64,000 nt of DNA from the NCBI GenBank assembly GCA_945643635.1, contig CALZFC010000069.1:29670-93669 (forward strand), given 5' to 3'. The DNA comes from Allodiplogaster sudhausi. Taxonomy: Eukaryota > Nematoda > Chromadorea > Rhabditida > Diplogasteridae. Under the pieces are notes generated by a model, which saw nothing but the letters and a program-made list of their open reading frames with translations, ran no database searches and was not told the DNA's origin. Shown here piece after piece: positions 10,639-24,122 of the stretch. The translations under genes were made by a program, and so were the position numbers. Numbering within the stretch: position 1 is the first letter of the stretch; each line of letters starts with the position of its first letter.

Positions 10639-13499
10639 CTATGGACTGTCCATGCAAAATTTCACGTCGATTGAACAAAATTTTTGACGACCACGACTAC
10701 GCAGCCGATGGTCATAAATTCCGAAGGCTATAAATCAGCAAAAAAATATTTTTATACTTGAGGACAATAACTTTATGTATTATAGGCTTGTTCTACGAAA
10801 AATTTGTAGGTGTTTACTTTGACTACTCAGAAGATGAACACGAAATTCTGATTTAACCAGATTATTGGCCTGGTTTTTTCTTCATTCTTGTAGTAGGAAG
10901 CTGAAATTTTTCCAGGTGGTTTCTAGGCCCCTATGGACTGTCCATGCAAAATTTCACGTCGATTGAACAAAATTTTTGACGACCACGACTACGCAGCCGA
11001 TGGTCATAAATTCCGAAGGCTATAAATCAGCAAAAAAATATTTTTATACTTGAGGACAATAACTTTATGTATTATAGGCTTGTTCTACGAAAAATGTGTA
11101 GGTGTTTACGCCCATAAGACATGTCGATTGGAAACTGTTTGCTTCGATTTTGACTACTCAGAAGATGAACACGAAATTCTGATTTAACCAGATTATTGGC
11201 CTGGTTTTTTCTTCATTCTTGTAGTAGGAAGCTGAAATTTTTCCAGGTGGTTTCTAGGCCCCTATGGACTGTCCATGCAAAATTTCACGTCGATTGAACA
11301 AAATTTTTGACGACCACGACTACGCAGCCGATGGTCATAAATTCCGAAGGCTATAAATCAGCAAAAAAATATTTTTATACTTGAGGACAATAACTTTATG
11401 TATTATAGGCTTGTTCTACGAAAAATTTGTAGGTGTTTACGCCCATAAGACATGTCGATTGGAAACTGTTTGCTTCGATTTTGACTACTCAGAAGATGAA
11501 CACGAAATTCTGATTTAACCAGATTATTGGCCTGGTTTTTTCTTCATTCTTGTAGTAGGAAGCTGAAATTTTTCCAGGTGGTTTCTAGGCCCCTATGGAC
11601 TGTCCATGCAAAATTTCACGTCGATTGAACAAAATTTTTGACGACCACGACTACGCAGCCGATGGTCATAAATTCCGAAGGCTATAAATCAGCAAAAAAA
11701 TATTTTTATACTTGAGGACAATAACTTTATGTATTATAGGCTTGTTCTACGAAAAATTTGTAGGTGTTTACTTTGACTACTCAGAAGATGAACACGAAAT
11801 TCTGATTTAACCAGATTATTGGCCTGGTTTTTTCTTCATTCTTGTAGTAGGAAGCTGAAATTTTTCCAGGTGGTTTCTAGGCCCCTATGGACTGTCCATG
11901 CAAAATTTCACGTCGATTGAACAAAATTTTTGACGACCACGACTACGCAGCCGATGGTCATAAATTCCGAAGGCTATAAATCAGCAAAAAAATATTTTTA
12001 TACTTGAGGACAATAACTTTATGTATTATAGGCTTGTTCTACGAAAAATGTGTAGGTGTTTACGCCCATAAGACATGTCGATTGGAAACTGTTTGCTTCG
12101 ATTTTGACTACTCAGAAGATGAACACGAAATTCTGATTTAACCAGATTATTGGCCTGGTTTTTTCTTCATTCTTGTAGTAGGAAGCTGAAATTTTTCCAG
12201 GTGGTTTCTAGGCCCCTATGGACTGTCCATGCAAAATTTCACGTCGATTGAACAAAATTTTTGACGACCACGACTACGCAGCCGATGGTCATAAATTCCG
12301 AAGGCTATAAATCAGCAAAAAAATATTTTTATACTTGAGGACAATAACTTTATGTATTATAGGCTTGTTCTACGAAAAATTGTAGGTGTTTACGCCCATA
12401 AGACATGTCGATTGGAAACTGTTTGCTTCGATTTTGACTACTCAGAAGATGAACACGAAATTCTGATTTAACCAGATTATTGGCCTGGTTTTTTCTTCAT
12501 TCTTGTAGTAGGAAGCTGAAATTTTTCCAGGTGGTTTCTAGGCCCCTATGGACTGTCCATGCAAAATTTCACGTCGATTGAACAAAATTTTTGACGACCA
12601 CGACTACGCAGCCGATGGTCATAAATTCCGAAGGCTATAAATCAGCAAAAAAATATTTTTATACTTGAGGACAATAACTTTATGTATTATAGGCTTGTTC
12701 TACGAAAAATTTGTAGGTGTTTACTTTGACTACTCAGAAGATGAACACGAAATTCTGATTTAACCAGATTATTGGCCTGGTTTTTTCTTCATTCTTGTAG
12801 TAGGAAGCTGAAATTTTTCCAGGTGGTTTCTAGGCCCCTATGGACTGTCCATGCAAAATTTCACGTCGATTGAACAAAATTTTTGACGACCACGACTACG
12901 CAGCCGATGGTCATAAATTCCGAAGGCTATAAATCAGCAAAAAAATATTTTTATACTTGAGGACAATAACTTTATGTATTATAGGCTTGTTCTACGAAAA
13001 ATGTGTAGGTGTTTACGCCCATAAGACATGTCGATTGGAAACTGTTTGCTTCGATTTTGACTACTCAGAAGATGAACACGAAATTCTGATTTAACCAGAT
13101 TATTGGCCTGGTTTTTTCTTCATTCTTGTAGTAGGAAGCTGAAATTTTTCCAGGTGGTTTCTAGGCCCCTATGGACTGTCCATGCAAAATTTCACGTCGA
13201 TTGAACAAAATTTTTGACGACCACGACTACGCAGCCGATGGTCATAAATTCCGAAGGCTATAAATCAGCAAAAAAATATTTTTATACTTGAGGACAATAA
13301 CTTTATGTATTATAGGCTTGTTCTACGAAAAATTTGTAGGTGTTTACGCCCATAAGACATGTCGATTGGAAACTGTTTGCTTCGATTTTGACTACTCAGA
13401 AGATGAACACGAAATTCTGATTTAACCAGATTATTGGCCTGGTTTTTTCTTCATTCTTGTAGTAGGAAGCTGAAATTTTTCCAGGTGGTTTCTAGGCCC
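10639..13499 (+). repeat. Trimer higher-order repeats Sh-Lg-L, three copies
   Basis: Units 34-42 form three trimers of 954, 953 and 954 bp (Sh-Lg-Lw, Sh-Lg-Lt, Sh-Lg-Lw). The second and third together repeat the six-unit order seen at 1-1,907. At 13,500 the array switches to dimers. Confidence 0.85.
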
Positions 13500-16400
13500 C
13501 TATGGACTGTCCATGCAAAATTTCACGTCGATTGAACAAAATTTTTGACGACCACGACTACGCAGCCGATGGTCATAAATTCCGAAGGCTATAAATCAGC
13601 AAAAAAATATTTTTATACTTGAGGACAATAACTTTATGTATTATAGGCTTGTTCTACGAAAAATTTGTAGGTGTTTACTTTGACTACTCAGAAGATGAAC
13701 ACGAAATTCTGATTTAACCAGATTATTGGCCTGGTTTTTTCTTCATTCTTGTAGTAGGAAGCTGAAATTTTTCCAGGTGGTTTCTAGGCCCCTATGGACT
13801 GTCCATGCAAAATTTCACGTCGATTGAACAAAATTTTTGACGACCACGACTACGCAGCCGATGGTCATAAATTCCGAAGGCTATAAATCAGCAAAAAAAT
13901 ATTTTTATACTTGAGGACAATAACTTTATGTATTATAGGCTTGTTCTACGAAAAATGTGTAGGTGTTTACGCCCATAAGACATGTCGATTGGAAACTGTT
14001 TGCTTCGATTTTGACTACTCAGAAGATGAACACGAAATTCTGATTTAACCAGATTATTGGCCTGGTTTTTTCTTCATTCTTGTAGTAGGAAGCTGAAATT
14101 TTTCCAGGTGGTTTCTAGGCCCCTATGGACTGTCCATGCAAAATTTCACGTCGATTGAACAAAATTTTTGACGACCACGACTACGCAGCCGATGGTCATA
14201 AATTCCGAAGGCTATAAATCAGCAAAAAAATATTTTTATACTTGAGGACAATAACTTTATGTATTATAGGCTTGTTCTACGAAAAATTTGTAGGTGTTTA
14301 CTTTGACTACTCAGAAGATGAACACGAAATTCTGATTTAACCAGATTATTGGCCTGGTTTTTTCTTCATTCTTGTAGTAGGAAGCTGAAATTTTTCCAGG
14401 TGGTTTCTAGGCCCCTATGGACTGTCCATGCAAAATTTCACGTCGATTGAACAAAATTTTTGACGACCACGACTACGCAGCCGATGGTCATAAATTCCGA
14501 AGGCTATAAATCAGCAAAAAAATATTTTTATACTTGAGGACAATAACTTTATGTATTATAGGCTTGTTCTACGAAAAATGTGTAGGTGTTTACGCCCATA
14601 AGACATGTCGATTGGAAACTGTTTGCTTCGATTTTGACTACTCAGAAGATGAACACGAAATTCTGATTTAACCAGATTATTGGCCTGGTTTTTTCTTCAT
14701 TCTTGTAGTAGGAAGCTGAAATTTTTCCAGGTGGTTTCTAGGCCCCTATGGACTGTCCATGCAAAATTTCACGTCGATTGAACAAAATTTTTGACGACCA
14801 CGACTACGCAGCCGATGGTCATAAATTCCGAAGGCTATAAATCAGCAAAAAAATATTTTTATACTTGAGGACAATAACTTTATGTATTATAGGCTTGTTC
14901 TACGAAAAATTTGTAGGTGTTTACTTTGACTACTCAGAAGATGAACACGAAATTCTGATTTAACCAGATTATTGGCCTGGTTTTTTCTTCATTCTTGTAG
15001 TAGGAAGCTGAAATTTTTCCAGGTGGTTTCTAGGCCCCTATGGACTGTCCATGCAAAATTTCACGTCGATTGAACAAAATTTTTGACGACCACGACTACG
15101 CAGCCGATGGTCATAAATTCCGAAGGCTATAAATCAGCAAAAAAATATTTTTATACTTGAGGACAATAACTTTATGTATTATAGGCTTGTTCTACGAAAA
15201 ATGTGTAGGTGTTTACGCCCATAAGACATGTCGATTGGAAACTGTTTGCTTCGATTTTGACTACTCAGAAGATGAACACGAAATTCTGATTTAACCAGAT
15301 TATTGGCCTGGTTTTTTCTTCATTCTTGTAGTAGGAAGCTGAAATTTTTCCAGGTGGTTTCTAGGCCCCTATGGACTGTCCATGCAAAATTTCACGTCGA
15401 TTGAACAAAATTTTTGACGACCACGACTACGCAGCCGATGGTCATAAATTCCGAAGGCTATAAATCAGCAAAAAAATATTTTTATACTTGAGGACAATAA
15501 CTTTATGTATTATAGGCTTGTTCTACGAAAAATTTGTAGGTGTTTACTTTGACTACTCAGAAGATGAACACGAAATTCTGATTTAACCAGATTATTGGCC
15601 TGGTTTTTTCTTCATTCTTGTAGTAGGAAGCTGAAATTTTTCCAGGTGGTTTCTAGGCCCCTATGGACTGTCCATGCAAAATTTCACGTCGATTGAACAA
15701 AATTTTTGACGACCACGACTACGCAGCCGATGGTCATAAATTCCGAAGGCTATAAATCAGCAAAAAAATATTTTTATACTTGAGGACAATAACTTTATGT
15801 ATTATAGGCTTGTTCTACGAAAAATGTAGGTGTTTACGCCCATAAGACATGTCGATTGGAAACTGTTTGCTTCGATTTTGACTACTCAGAAGATGAACAC
15901 GAAATTCTGATTTAACCAGATTATTGGCCTGGTTTTTTCTTCATTCTTGTAGTAGGAAGCTGAAATTTTTCCAGGTGGTTTCTAGGCCCCTATGGACTGT
16001 CCATGCAAAATTTCACGTCGATTGAACAAAATTTTTGACGACCACGACTACGCAGCCGATGGTCATAAATTCCGAAGGCTATAAATCAGCAAAAAAATAT
16101 TTTTATACTTGAGGACAATAACTTTATGTATTATAGGCTTGTTCTACGAAAAATTTGTAGGTGTTTACTTTGACTACTCAGAAGATGAACACGAAATTCT
16201 GATTTAACCAGATTATTGGCCTGGTTTTTTCTTCATTCTTGTAGTAGGAAGCTGAAATTTTTCCAGGTGGTTTCTAGGCCCCTATGGACTGTCCATGCAA
16301 AATTTCACGTCGATTGAACAAAATTTTTGACGACCACGACTACGCAGCCGATGGTCATAAATTCCGAAGGCTATAAATCAGCAAAAAAATATTTTTATAC

Positions 16401-17235
16401 TTGAGGACAATAACTTTATGTATTATAGGCTTGTTCTACGAAAAATGTGTAGGTGTTTACGCCCATAAGACATGTCGATTGGAAACTGTTTGCTTCGATT
16501 TTGACTACTCAGAAGATGAACACGAAATTCTGATTTAACCAGATTATTGGCCTGGTTTTTTCTTCATTCTTGTAGTAGGAAGCTGAAATTTTTCCAGGTG
16601 GTTTCTAGGCCCCTATGGACTGTCCATGCAAAATTTCACGTCGATTGAACAAAATTTTTGACGACCACGACTACGCAGCCGATGGTCATAAATTCCGAAG
16701 GCTATAAATCAGCAAAAAAATATTTTTATACTTGAGGACAATAACTTTATGTATTATAGGCTTGTTCTACGAAAAATTTGTAGGTGTTTACTTTGACTAC
16801 TCAGAAGATGAACACGAAATTCTGATTTAACCAGATTATTGGCCTGGTTTTTTCTTCATTCTTGTAGTAGGAAGCTGAAATTTTTCCAGGTGGTTTCTAG
16901 GCCCCTATGGACTGTCCATGCAAAATTTCACGTCGATTGAACAAAATTTTTGACGACCACGACTACGCAGCCGATGGTCATAAATTCCGAAGGCTATAAA
17001 TCAGCAAAAAAATATTTTTATACTTGAGGACAATAACTTTATGTATTATAGGCTTGTTCTACGAAAAATGTGTAGGTGTTTACGCCCATAAGACATGTCG
17101 ATTGGAAACTGTTTGCTTCGATTTTGACTACTCAGAAGATGAACACGAAATTCTGATTTAACCAGATTATTGGCCTGGTTTTTTCTTCATTCTTGTAGTA
17201 GGAAGCTGAAATTTTTCCAGGTGGTTTCTAGGCCC
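13500..17235 (+). repeat. Dimer higher-order repeats Sh-L (~623 bp), six copies
   Basis: Units 43-54 alternate strictly: Sh-Lg three times, Sh with a 329-bp unit once, Sh-Lg twice. The dimer is 623 bp, or 621 bp where the odd unit sits. Another Sh follows at 17,236, after which Lt and Lg occur side by side and the alternation slips. Confidence 0.88.
15661..15989 (+). repeat. Rare 329-bp monomer (unit 50)
   Basis: Reads aaaaatgtagg at the variable window, two bases shorter than Lw or Lg. It occupies the place of Lg inside the Sh-Lg dimer run, so it is most simply an Lg that lost one GT or TG dinucleotide. It is the only copy of this form I found. Confidence 0.85.
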
Positions 17236-18188
17236 CTATGGACTGTCCATGCAAAATTTCACGTCGATTGAACAAAATTTTTGACGACCACGACTACGCA
17301 GCCGATGGTCATAAATTCCGAAGGCTATAAATCAGCAAAAAAATATTTTTATACTTGAGGACAATAACTTTATGTATTATAGGCTTGTTCTACGAAAAAT
17401 TTGTAGGTGTTTACTTTGACTACTCAGAAGATGAACACGAAATTCTGATTTAACCAGATTATTGGCCTGGTTTTTTCTTCATTCTTGTAGTAGGAAGCTG
17501 AAATTTTTCCAGGTGGTTTCTAGGCCCCTATGGACTGTCCATGCAAAATTTCACGTCGATTGAACAAAATTTTTGACGACCACGACTACGCAGCCGATGG
17601 TCATAAATTCCGAAGGCTATAAATCAGCAAAAAAATATTTTTATACTTGAGGACAATAACTTTATGTATTATAGGCTTGTTCTACGAAAAATTGTAGGTG
17701 TTTACGCCCATAAGACATGTCGATTGGAAACTGTTTGCTTCGATTTTGACTACTCAGAAGATGAACACGAAATTCTGATTTAACCAGATTATTGGCCTGG
17801 TTTTTTCTTCATTCTTGTAGTAGGAAGCTGAAATTTTTCCAGGTGGTTTCTAGGCCCCTATGGACTGTCCATGCAAAATTTCACGTCGATTGAACAAAAT
17901 TTTTGACGACCACGACTACGCAGCCGATGGTCATAAATTCCGAAGGCTATAAATCAGCAAAAAAATATTTTTATACTTGAGGACAATAACTTTATGTATT
18001 ATAGGCTTGTTCTACGAAAAATGTGTAGGTGTTTACGCCCATAAGACATGTCGATTGGAAACTGTTTGCTTCGATTTTGACTACTCAGAAGATGAACACG
18101 AAATTCTGATTTAACCAGATTATTGGCCTGGTTTTTTCTTCATTCTTGTAGTAGGAAGCTGAAATTTTTCCAGGTGGTTTCTAGGCCC

Positions 18189-21100
18189 CTATGGACTGTC
18201 CATGCAAAATTTCACGTCGATTGAACAAAATTTTTGACGACCACGACTACGCAGCCGATGGTCATAAATTCCGAAGGCTATAAATCAGCAAAAAAATATT
18301 TTTATACTTGAGGACAATAACTTTATGTATTATAGGCTTGTTCTACGAAAAATTTGTAGGTGTTTACTTTGACTACTCAGAAGATGAACACGAAATTCTG
18401 ATTTAACCAGATTATTGGCCTGGTTTTTTCTTCATTCTTGTAGTAGGAAGCTGAAATTTTTCCAGGTGGTTTCTAGGCCCCTATGGACTGTCCATGCAAA
18501 ATTTCACGTCGATTGAACAAAATTTTTGACGACCACGACTACGCAGCCGATGGTCATAAATTCCGAAGGCTATAAATCAGCAAAAAAATATTTTTATACT
18601 TGAGGACAATAACTTTATGTATTATAGGCTTGTTCTACGAAAAATTGTAGGTGTTTACGCCCATAAGACATGTCGATTGGAAACTGTTTGCTTCGATTTT
18701 GACTACTCAGAAGATGAACACGAAATTCTGATTTAACCAGATTATTGGCCTGGTTTTTTCTTCATTCTTGTAGTAGGAAGCTGAAATTTTTCCAGGTGGT
18801 TTCTAGGCCCCTATGGACTGTCCATGCAAAATTTCACGTCGATTGAACAAAATTTTTGACGACCACGACTACGCAGCCGATGGTCATAAATTCCGAAGGC
18901 TATAAATCAGCAAAAAAATATTTTTATACTTGAGGACAATAACTTTATGTATTATAGGCTTGTTCTACGAAAAATTTGTAGGTGTTTACTTTGACTACTC
19001 AGAAGATGAACACGAAATTCTGATTTAACCAGATTATTGGCCTGGTTTTTTCTTCATTCTTGTAGTAGGAAGCTGAAATTTTTCCAGGTGGTTTCTAGGC
19101 CCCTATGGACTGTCCATGCAAAATTTCACGTCGATTGAACAAAATTTTTGACGACCACGACTACGCAGCCGATGGTCATAAATTCCGAAGGCTATAAATC
19201 AGCAAAAAAATATTTTTATACTTGAGGACAATAACTTTATGTATTATAGGCTTGTTCTACGAAAAATGTGTAGGTGTTTACGCCCATAAGACATGTCGAT
19301 TGGAAACTGTTTGCTTCGATTTTGACTACTCAGAAGATGAACACGAAATTCTGATTTAACCAGATTATTGGCCTGGTTTTTTCTTCATTCTTGTAGTAGG
19401 AAGCTGAAATTTTTCCAGGTGGTTTCTAGGCCCCTATGGACTGTCCATGCAAAATTTCACGTCGATTGAACAAAATTTTTGACGACCACGACTACGCAGC
19501 CGATGGTCATAAATTCCGAAGGCTATAAATCAGCAAAAAAATATTTTTATACTTGAGGACAATAACTTTATGTATTATAGGCTTGTTCTACGAAAAATTT
19601 GTAGGTGTTTACTTTGACTACTCAGAAGATGAACACGAAATTCTGATTTAACCAGATTATTGGCCTGGTTTTTTCTTCATTCTTGTAGTAGGAAGCTGAA
19701 ATTTTTCCAGGTGGTTTCTAGGCCCCTATGGACTGTCCATGCAAAATTTCACGTCGATTGAACAAAATTTTTGACGACCACGACTACGCAGCCGATGGTC
19801 ATAAATTCCGAAGGCTATAAATCAGCAAAAAAATATTTTTATACTTGAGGACAATAACTTTATGTATTATAGGCTTGTTCTACGAAAAATTGTAGGTGTT
19901 TACGCCCATAAGACATGTCGATTGGAAACTGTTTGCTTCGATTTTGACTACTCAGAAGATGAACACGAAATTCTGATTTAACCAGATTATTGGCCTGGTT
20001 TTTTCTTCATTCTTGTAGTAGGAAGCTGAAATTTTTCCAGGTGGTTTCTAGGCCCCTATGGACTGTCCATGCAAAATTTCACGTCGATTGAACAAAATTT
20101 TTGACGACCACGACTACGCAGCCGATGGTCATAAATTCCGAAGGCTATAAATCAGCAAAAAAATATTTTTATACTTGAGGACAATAACTTTATGTATTAT
20201 AGGCTTGTTCTACGAAAAATTTGTAGGTGTTTACTTTGACTACTCAGAAGATGAACACGAAATTCTGATTTAACCAGATTATTGGCCTGGTTTTTTCTTC
20301 ATTCTTGTAGTAGGAAGCTGAAATTTTTCCAGGTGGTTTCTAGGCCCCTATGGACTGTCCATGCAAAATTTCACGTCGATTGAACAAAATTTTTGACGAC
20401 CACGACTACGCAGCCGATGGTCATAAATTCCGAAGGCTATAAATCAGCAAAAAAATATTTTTATACTTGAGGACAATAACTTTATGTATTATAGGCTTGT
20501 TCTACGAAAAATGTGTAGGTGTTTACGCCCATAAGACATGTCGATTGGAAACTGTTTGCTTCGATTTTGACTACTCAGAAGATGAACACGAAATTCTGAT
20601 TTAACCAGATTATTGGCCTGGTTTTTTCTTCATTCTTGTAGTAGGAAGCTGAAATTTTTCCAGGTGGTTTCTAGGCCCCTATGGACTGTCCATGCAAAAT
20701 TTCACGTCGATTGAACAAAATTTTTGACGACCACGACTACGCAGCCGATGGTCATAAATTCCGAAGGCTATAAATCAGCAAAAAAATATTTTTATACTTG
20801 AGGACAATAACTTTATGTATTATAGGCTTGTTCTACGAAAAATTTGTAGGTGTTTACTTTGACTACTCAGAAGATGAACACGAAATTCTGATTTAACCAG
20901 ATTATTGGCCTGGTTTTTTCTTCATTCTTGTAGTAGGAAGCTGAAATTTTTCCAGGTGGTTTCTAGGCCCCTATGGACTGTCCATGCAAAATTTCACGTC
21001 GATTGAACAAAATTTTTGACGACCACGACTACGCAGCCGATGGTCATAAATTCCGAAGGCTATAAATCAGCAAAAAAATATTTTTATACTTGAGGACAAT

Positions 21101-21300
21101 AACTTTATGTATTATAGGCTTGTTCTACGAAAAATTGTAGGTGTTTACGCCCATAAGACATGTCGATTGGAAACTGTTTGCTTCGATTTTGACTACTCAG
21201 AAGATGAACACGAAATTCTGATTTAACCAGATTATTGGCCTGGTTTTTTCTTCATTCTTGTAGTAGGAAGCTGAAATTTTTCCAGGTGGTTTCTAGGCCC
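18189..21300 (+). repeat. Tetramer higher-order repeat Sh-Lt-Sh-Lg (1,245 bp), 2.5 copies
   Basis: Units 58-67 read Sh-Lt-Sh-Lg, Sh-Lt-Sh-Lg, Sh-Lt, starting at 18,189, 19,434 and 20,679. The long units alternate between Lt and Lg while Sh takes every other place, so the true period is 1,245 bp rather than 623. The run ends where Lt is followed by Lw-Lg-Lg. Confidence 0.85.
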
Positions 21301-23538
21301 CTATGGACTGTCCATGCAAAATTTCACGTCGATTGAACAAAATTTTTGACGACCACGACTACGCAGCCGATGGTCATAAATTCCGAAGGCTATAAATCAG
21401 CAAAAAAATATTTTTATACTTGAGGACAATAACTTTATGTATTATAGGCTTGTTCTACGAAAAATTTGTAGGTGTTTACGCCCATAAGACATGTCGATTG
21501 GAAACTGTTTGCTTCGATTTTGACTACTCAGAAGATGAACACGAAATTCTGATTTAACCAGATTATTGGCCTGGTTTTTTCTTCATTCTTGTAGTAGGAA
21601 GCTGAAATTTTTCCAGGTGGTTTCTAGGCCCCTATGGACTGTCCATGCAAAATTTCACGTCGATTGAACAAAATTTTTGACGACCACGACTACGCAGCCG
21701 ATGGTCATAAATTCCGAAGGCTATAAATCAGCAAAAAAATATTTTTATACTTGAGGACAATAACTTTATGTATTATAGGCTTGTTCTACGAAAAATGTGT
21801 AGGTGTTTACGCCCATAAGACATGTCGATTGGAAACTGTTTGCTTCGATTTTGACTACTCAGAAGATGAACACGAAATTCTGATTTAACCAGATTATTGG
21901 CCTGGTTTTTTCTTCATTCTTGTAGTAGGAAGCTGAAATTTTTCCAGGTGGTTTCTAGGCCCCTATGGACTGTCCATGCAAAATTTCACGTCGATTGAAC
22001 AAAATTTTTGACGACCACGACTACGCAGCCGATGGTCATAAATTCCGAAGGCTATAAATCAGCAAAAAAATATTTTTATACTTGAGGACAATAACTTTAT
22101 GTATTATAGGCTTGTTCTACGAAAAATGTGTAGGTGTTTACGCCCATAAGACATGTCGATTGGAAACTGTTTGCTTCGATTTTGACTACTCAGAAGATGA
22201 ACACGAAATTCTGATTTAACCAGATTATTGGCCTGGTTTTTTCTTCATTCTTGTAGTAGGAAGCTGAAATTTTTCCAGGTGGTTTCTAGGCCCCTATGGA
22301 CTGTCCATGCAAAATTTCACGTCGATTGAACAAAATTTTTGACGACCACGACTACGCAGCCGATGGTCATAAATTCCGAAGGCTATAAATCAGCAAAAAA
22401 ATATTTTTATACTTGAGGACAATAACTTTATGTATTATAGGCTTGTTCTACGAAAAATTTGTAGGTGTTTACTTTGACTACTCAGAAGATGAACACGAAA
22501 TTCTGATTTAACCAGATTATTGGCCTGGTTTTTTCTTCATTCTTGTAGTAGGAAGCTGAAATTTTTCCAGGTGGTTTCTAGGCCCCTATGGACTGTCCAT
22601 GCAAAATTTCACGTCGATTGAACAAAATTTTTGACGACCACGACTACGCAGCCGATGGTCATAAATTCCGAAGGCTATAAATCAGCAAAAAAATATTTTT
22701 ATACTTGAGGACAATAACTTTATGTATTATAGGCTTGTTCTACGAAAAATGTGTAGGTGTTTACGCCCATAAGACATGTCGATTGGAAACTGTTTGCTTC
22801 GATTTTGACTACTCAGAAGATGAACACGAAATTCTGATTTAACCAGATTATTGGCCTGGTTTTTTCTTCATTCTTGTAGTAGGAAGCTGAAATTTTTCCA
22901 GGTGGTTTCTAGGCCCCTATGGACTGTCCATGCAAAATTTCACGTCGATTGAACAAAATTTTTGACGACCACGACTACGCAGCCGATGGTCATAAATTCC
23001 GAAGGCTATAAATCAGCAAAAAAATATTTTTATACTTGAGGACAATAACTTTATGTATTATAGGCTTGTTCTACGAAAAATTTGTAGGTGTTTACTTTGA
23101 CTACTCAGAAGATGAACACGAAATTCTGATTTAACCAGATTATTGGCCTGGTTTTTTCTTCATTCTTGTAGTAGGAAGCTGAAATTTTTCCAGGTGGTTT
23201 CTAGGCCCCTATGGACTGTCCATGCAAAATTTCACGTCGATTGAACAAAATTTTTGACGACCACGACTACGCAGCCGATGGTCATAAATTCCGAAGGCTA
23301 TAAATCAGCAAAAAAATATTTTTATACTTGAGGACAATAACTTTATGTATTATAGGCTTGTTCTACGAAAAATTGTAGGTGTTTACGCCCATAAGACATG
23401 TCGATTGGAAACTGTTTGCTTCGATTTTGACTACTCAGAAGATGAACACGAAATTCTGATTTAACCAGATTATTGGCCTGGTTTTTTCTTCATTCTTGTA
23501 GTAGGAAGCTGAAATTTTTCCAGGTGGTTTCTAGGCCC

Positions 23539-24122
23539 CTATGGACTGTCCATGCAAAATTTCACGTCGATTGAACAAAATTTTTGACGACCACGACTAC
23601 GCAGCCGATGGTCATAAATTCCGAAGGCTATAAATCAGCAAAAAAATATTTTTATACTTGAGGACAATAACTTTATGTATTATAGGCTTGTTCTACGAAA
23701 AATTTGTAGGTGTTTACTTTGACTACTCAGAAGATGAACACGAAATTCTGATTTAACCAGATTATTGGCCTGGTTTTTTCTTCATTCTTGTAGTAGGAAG
23801 CTGAAATTTTTCCAGGTGGTTTCTAGGCCCCTATGGACTGTCCATGCAAAATTTCACGTCGATTGAACAAAATTTTTGACGACCACGACTACGCAGCCGA
23901 TGGTCATAAATTCCGAAGGCTATAAATCAGCAAAAAAATATTTTTATACTTGAGGACAATAACTTTATGTATTATAGGCTTGTTCTACGAAAAATTTGTA
24001 GGTGTTTACTTTGACTACTCAGAAGATGAACACGAAATTCTGATTTAACCAGATTATTGGCCTGGTTTTTTCTTCATTCTTGTAGTAGGAAGCTGAAATT
24101 TTTCCAGGTGGTTTCTAGGCCC
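23539..24122 (+). repeat. Only Sh-Sh tandem pair (units 75-76)
   Basis: Two 292-bp units lie directly side by side, the only such case among 36 exact Sh units. It interrupts the Sh-long alternation and looks like a register slip, for instance an exchange that lost the long unit between two Sh. Confidence 0.88.
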
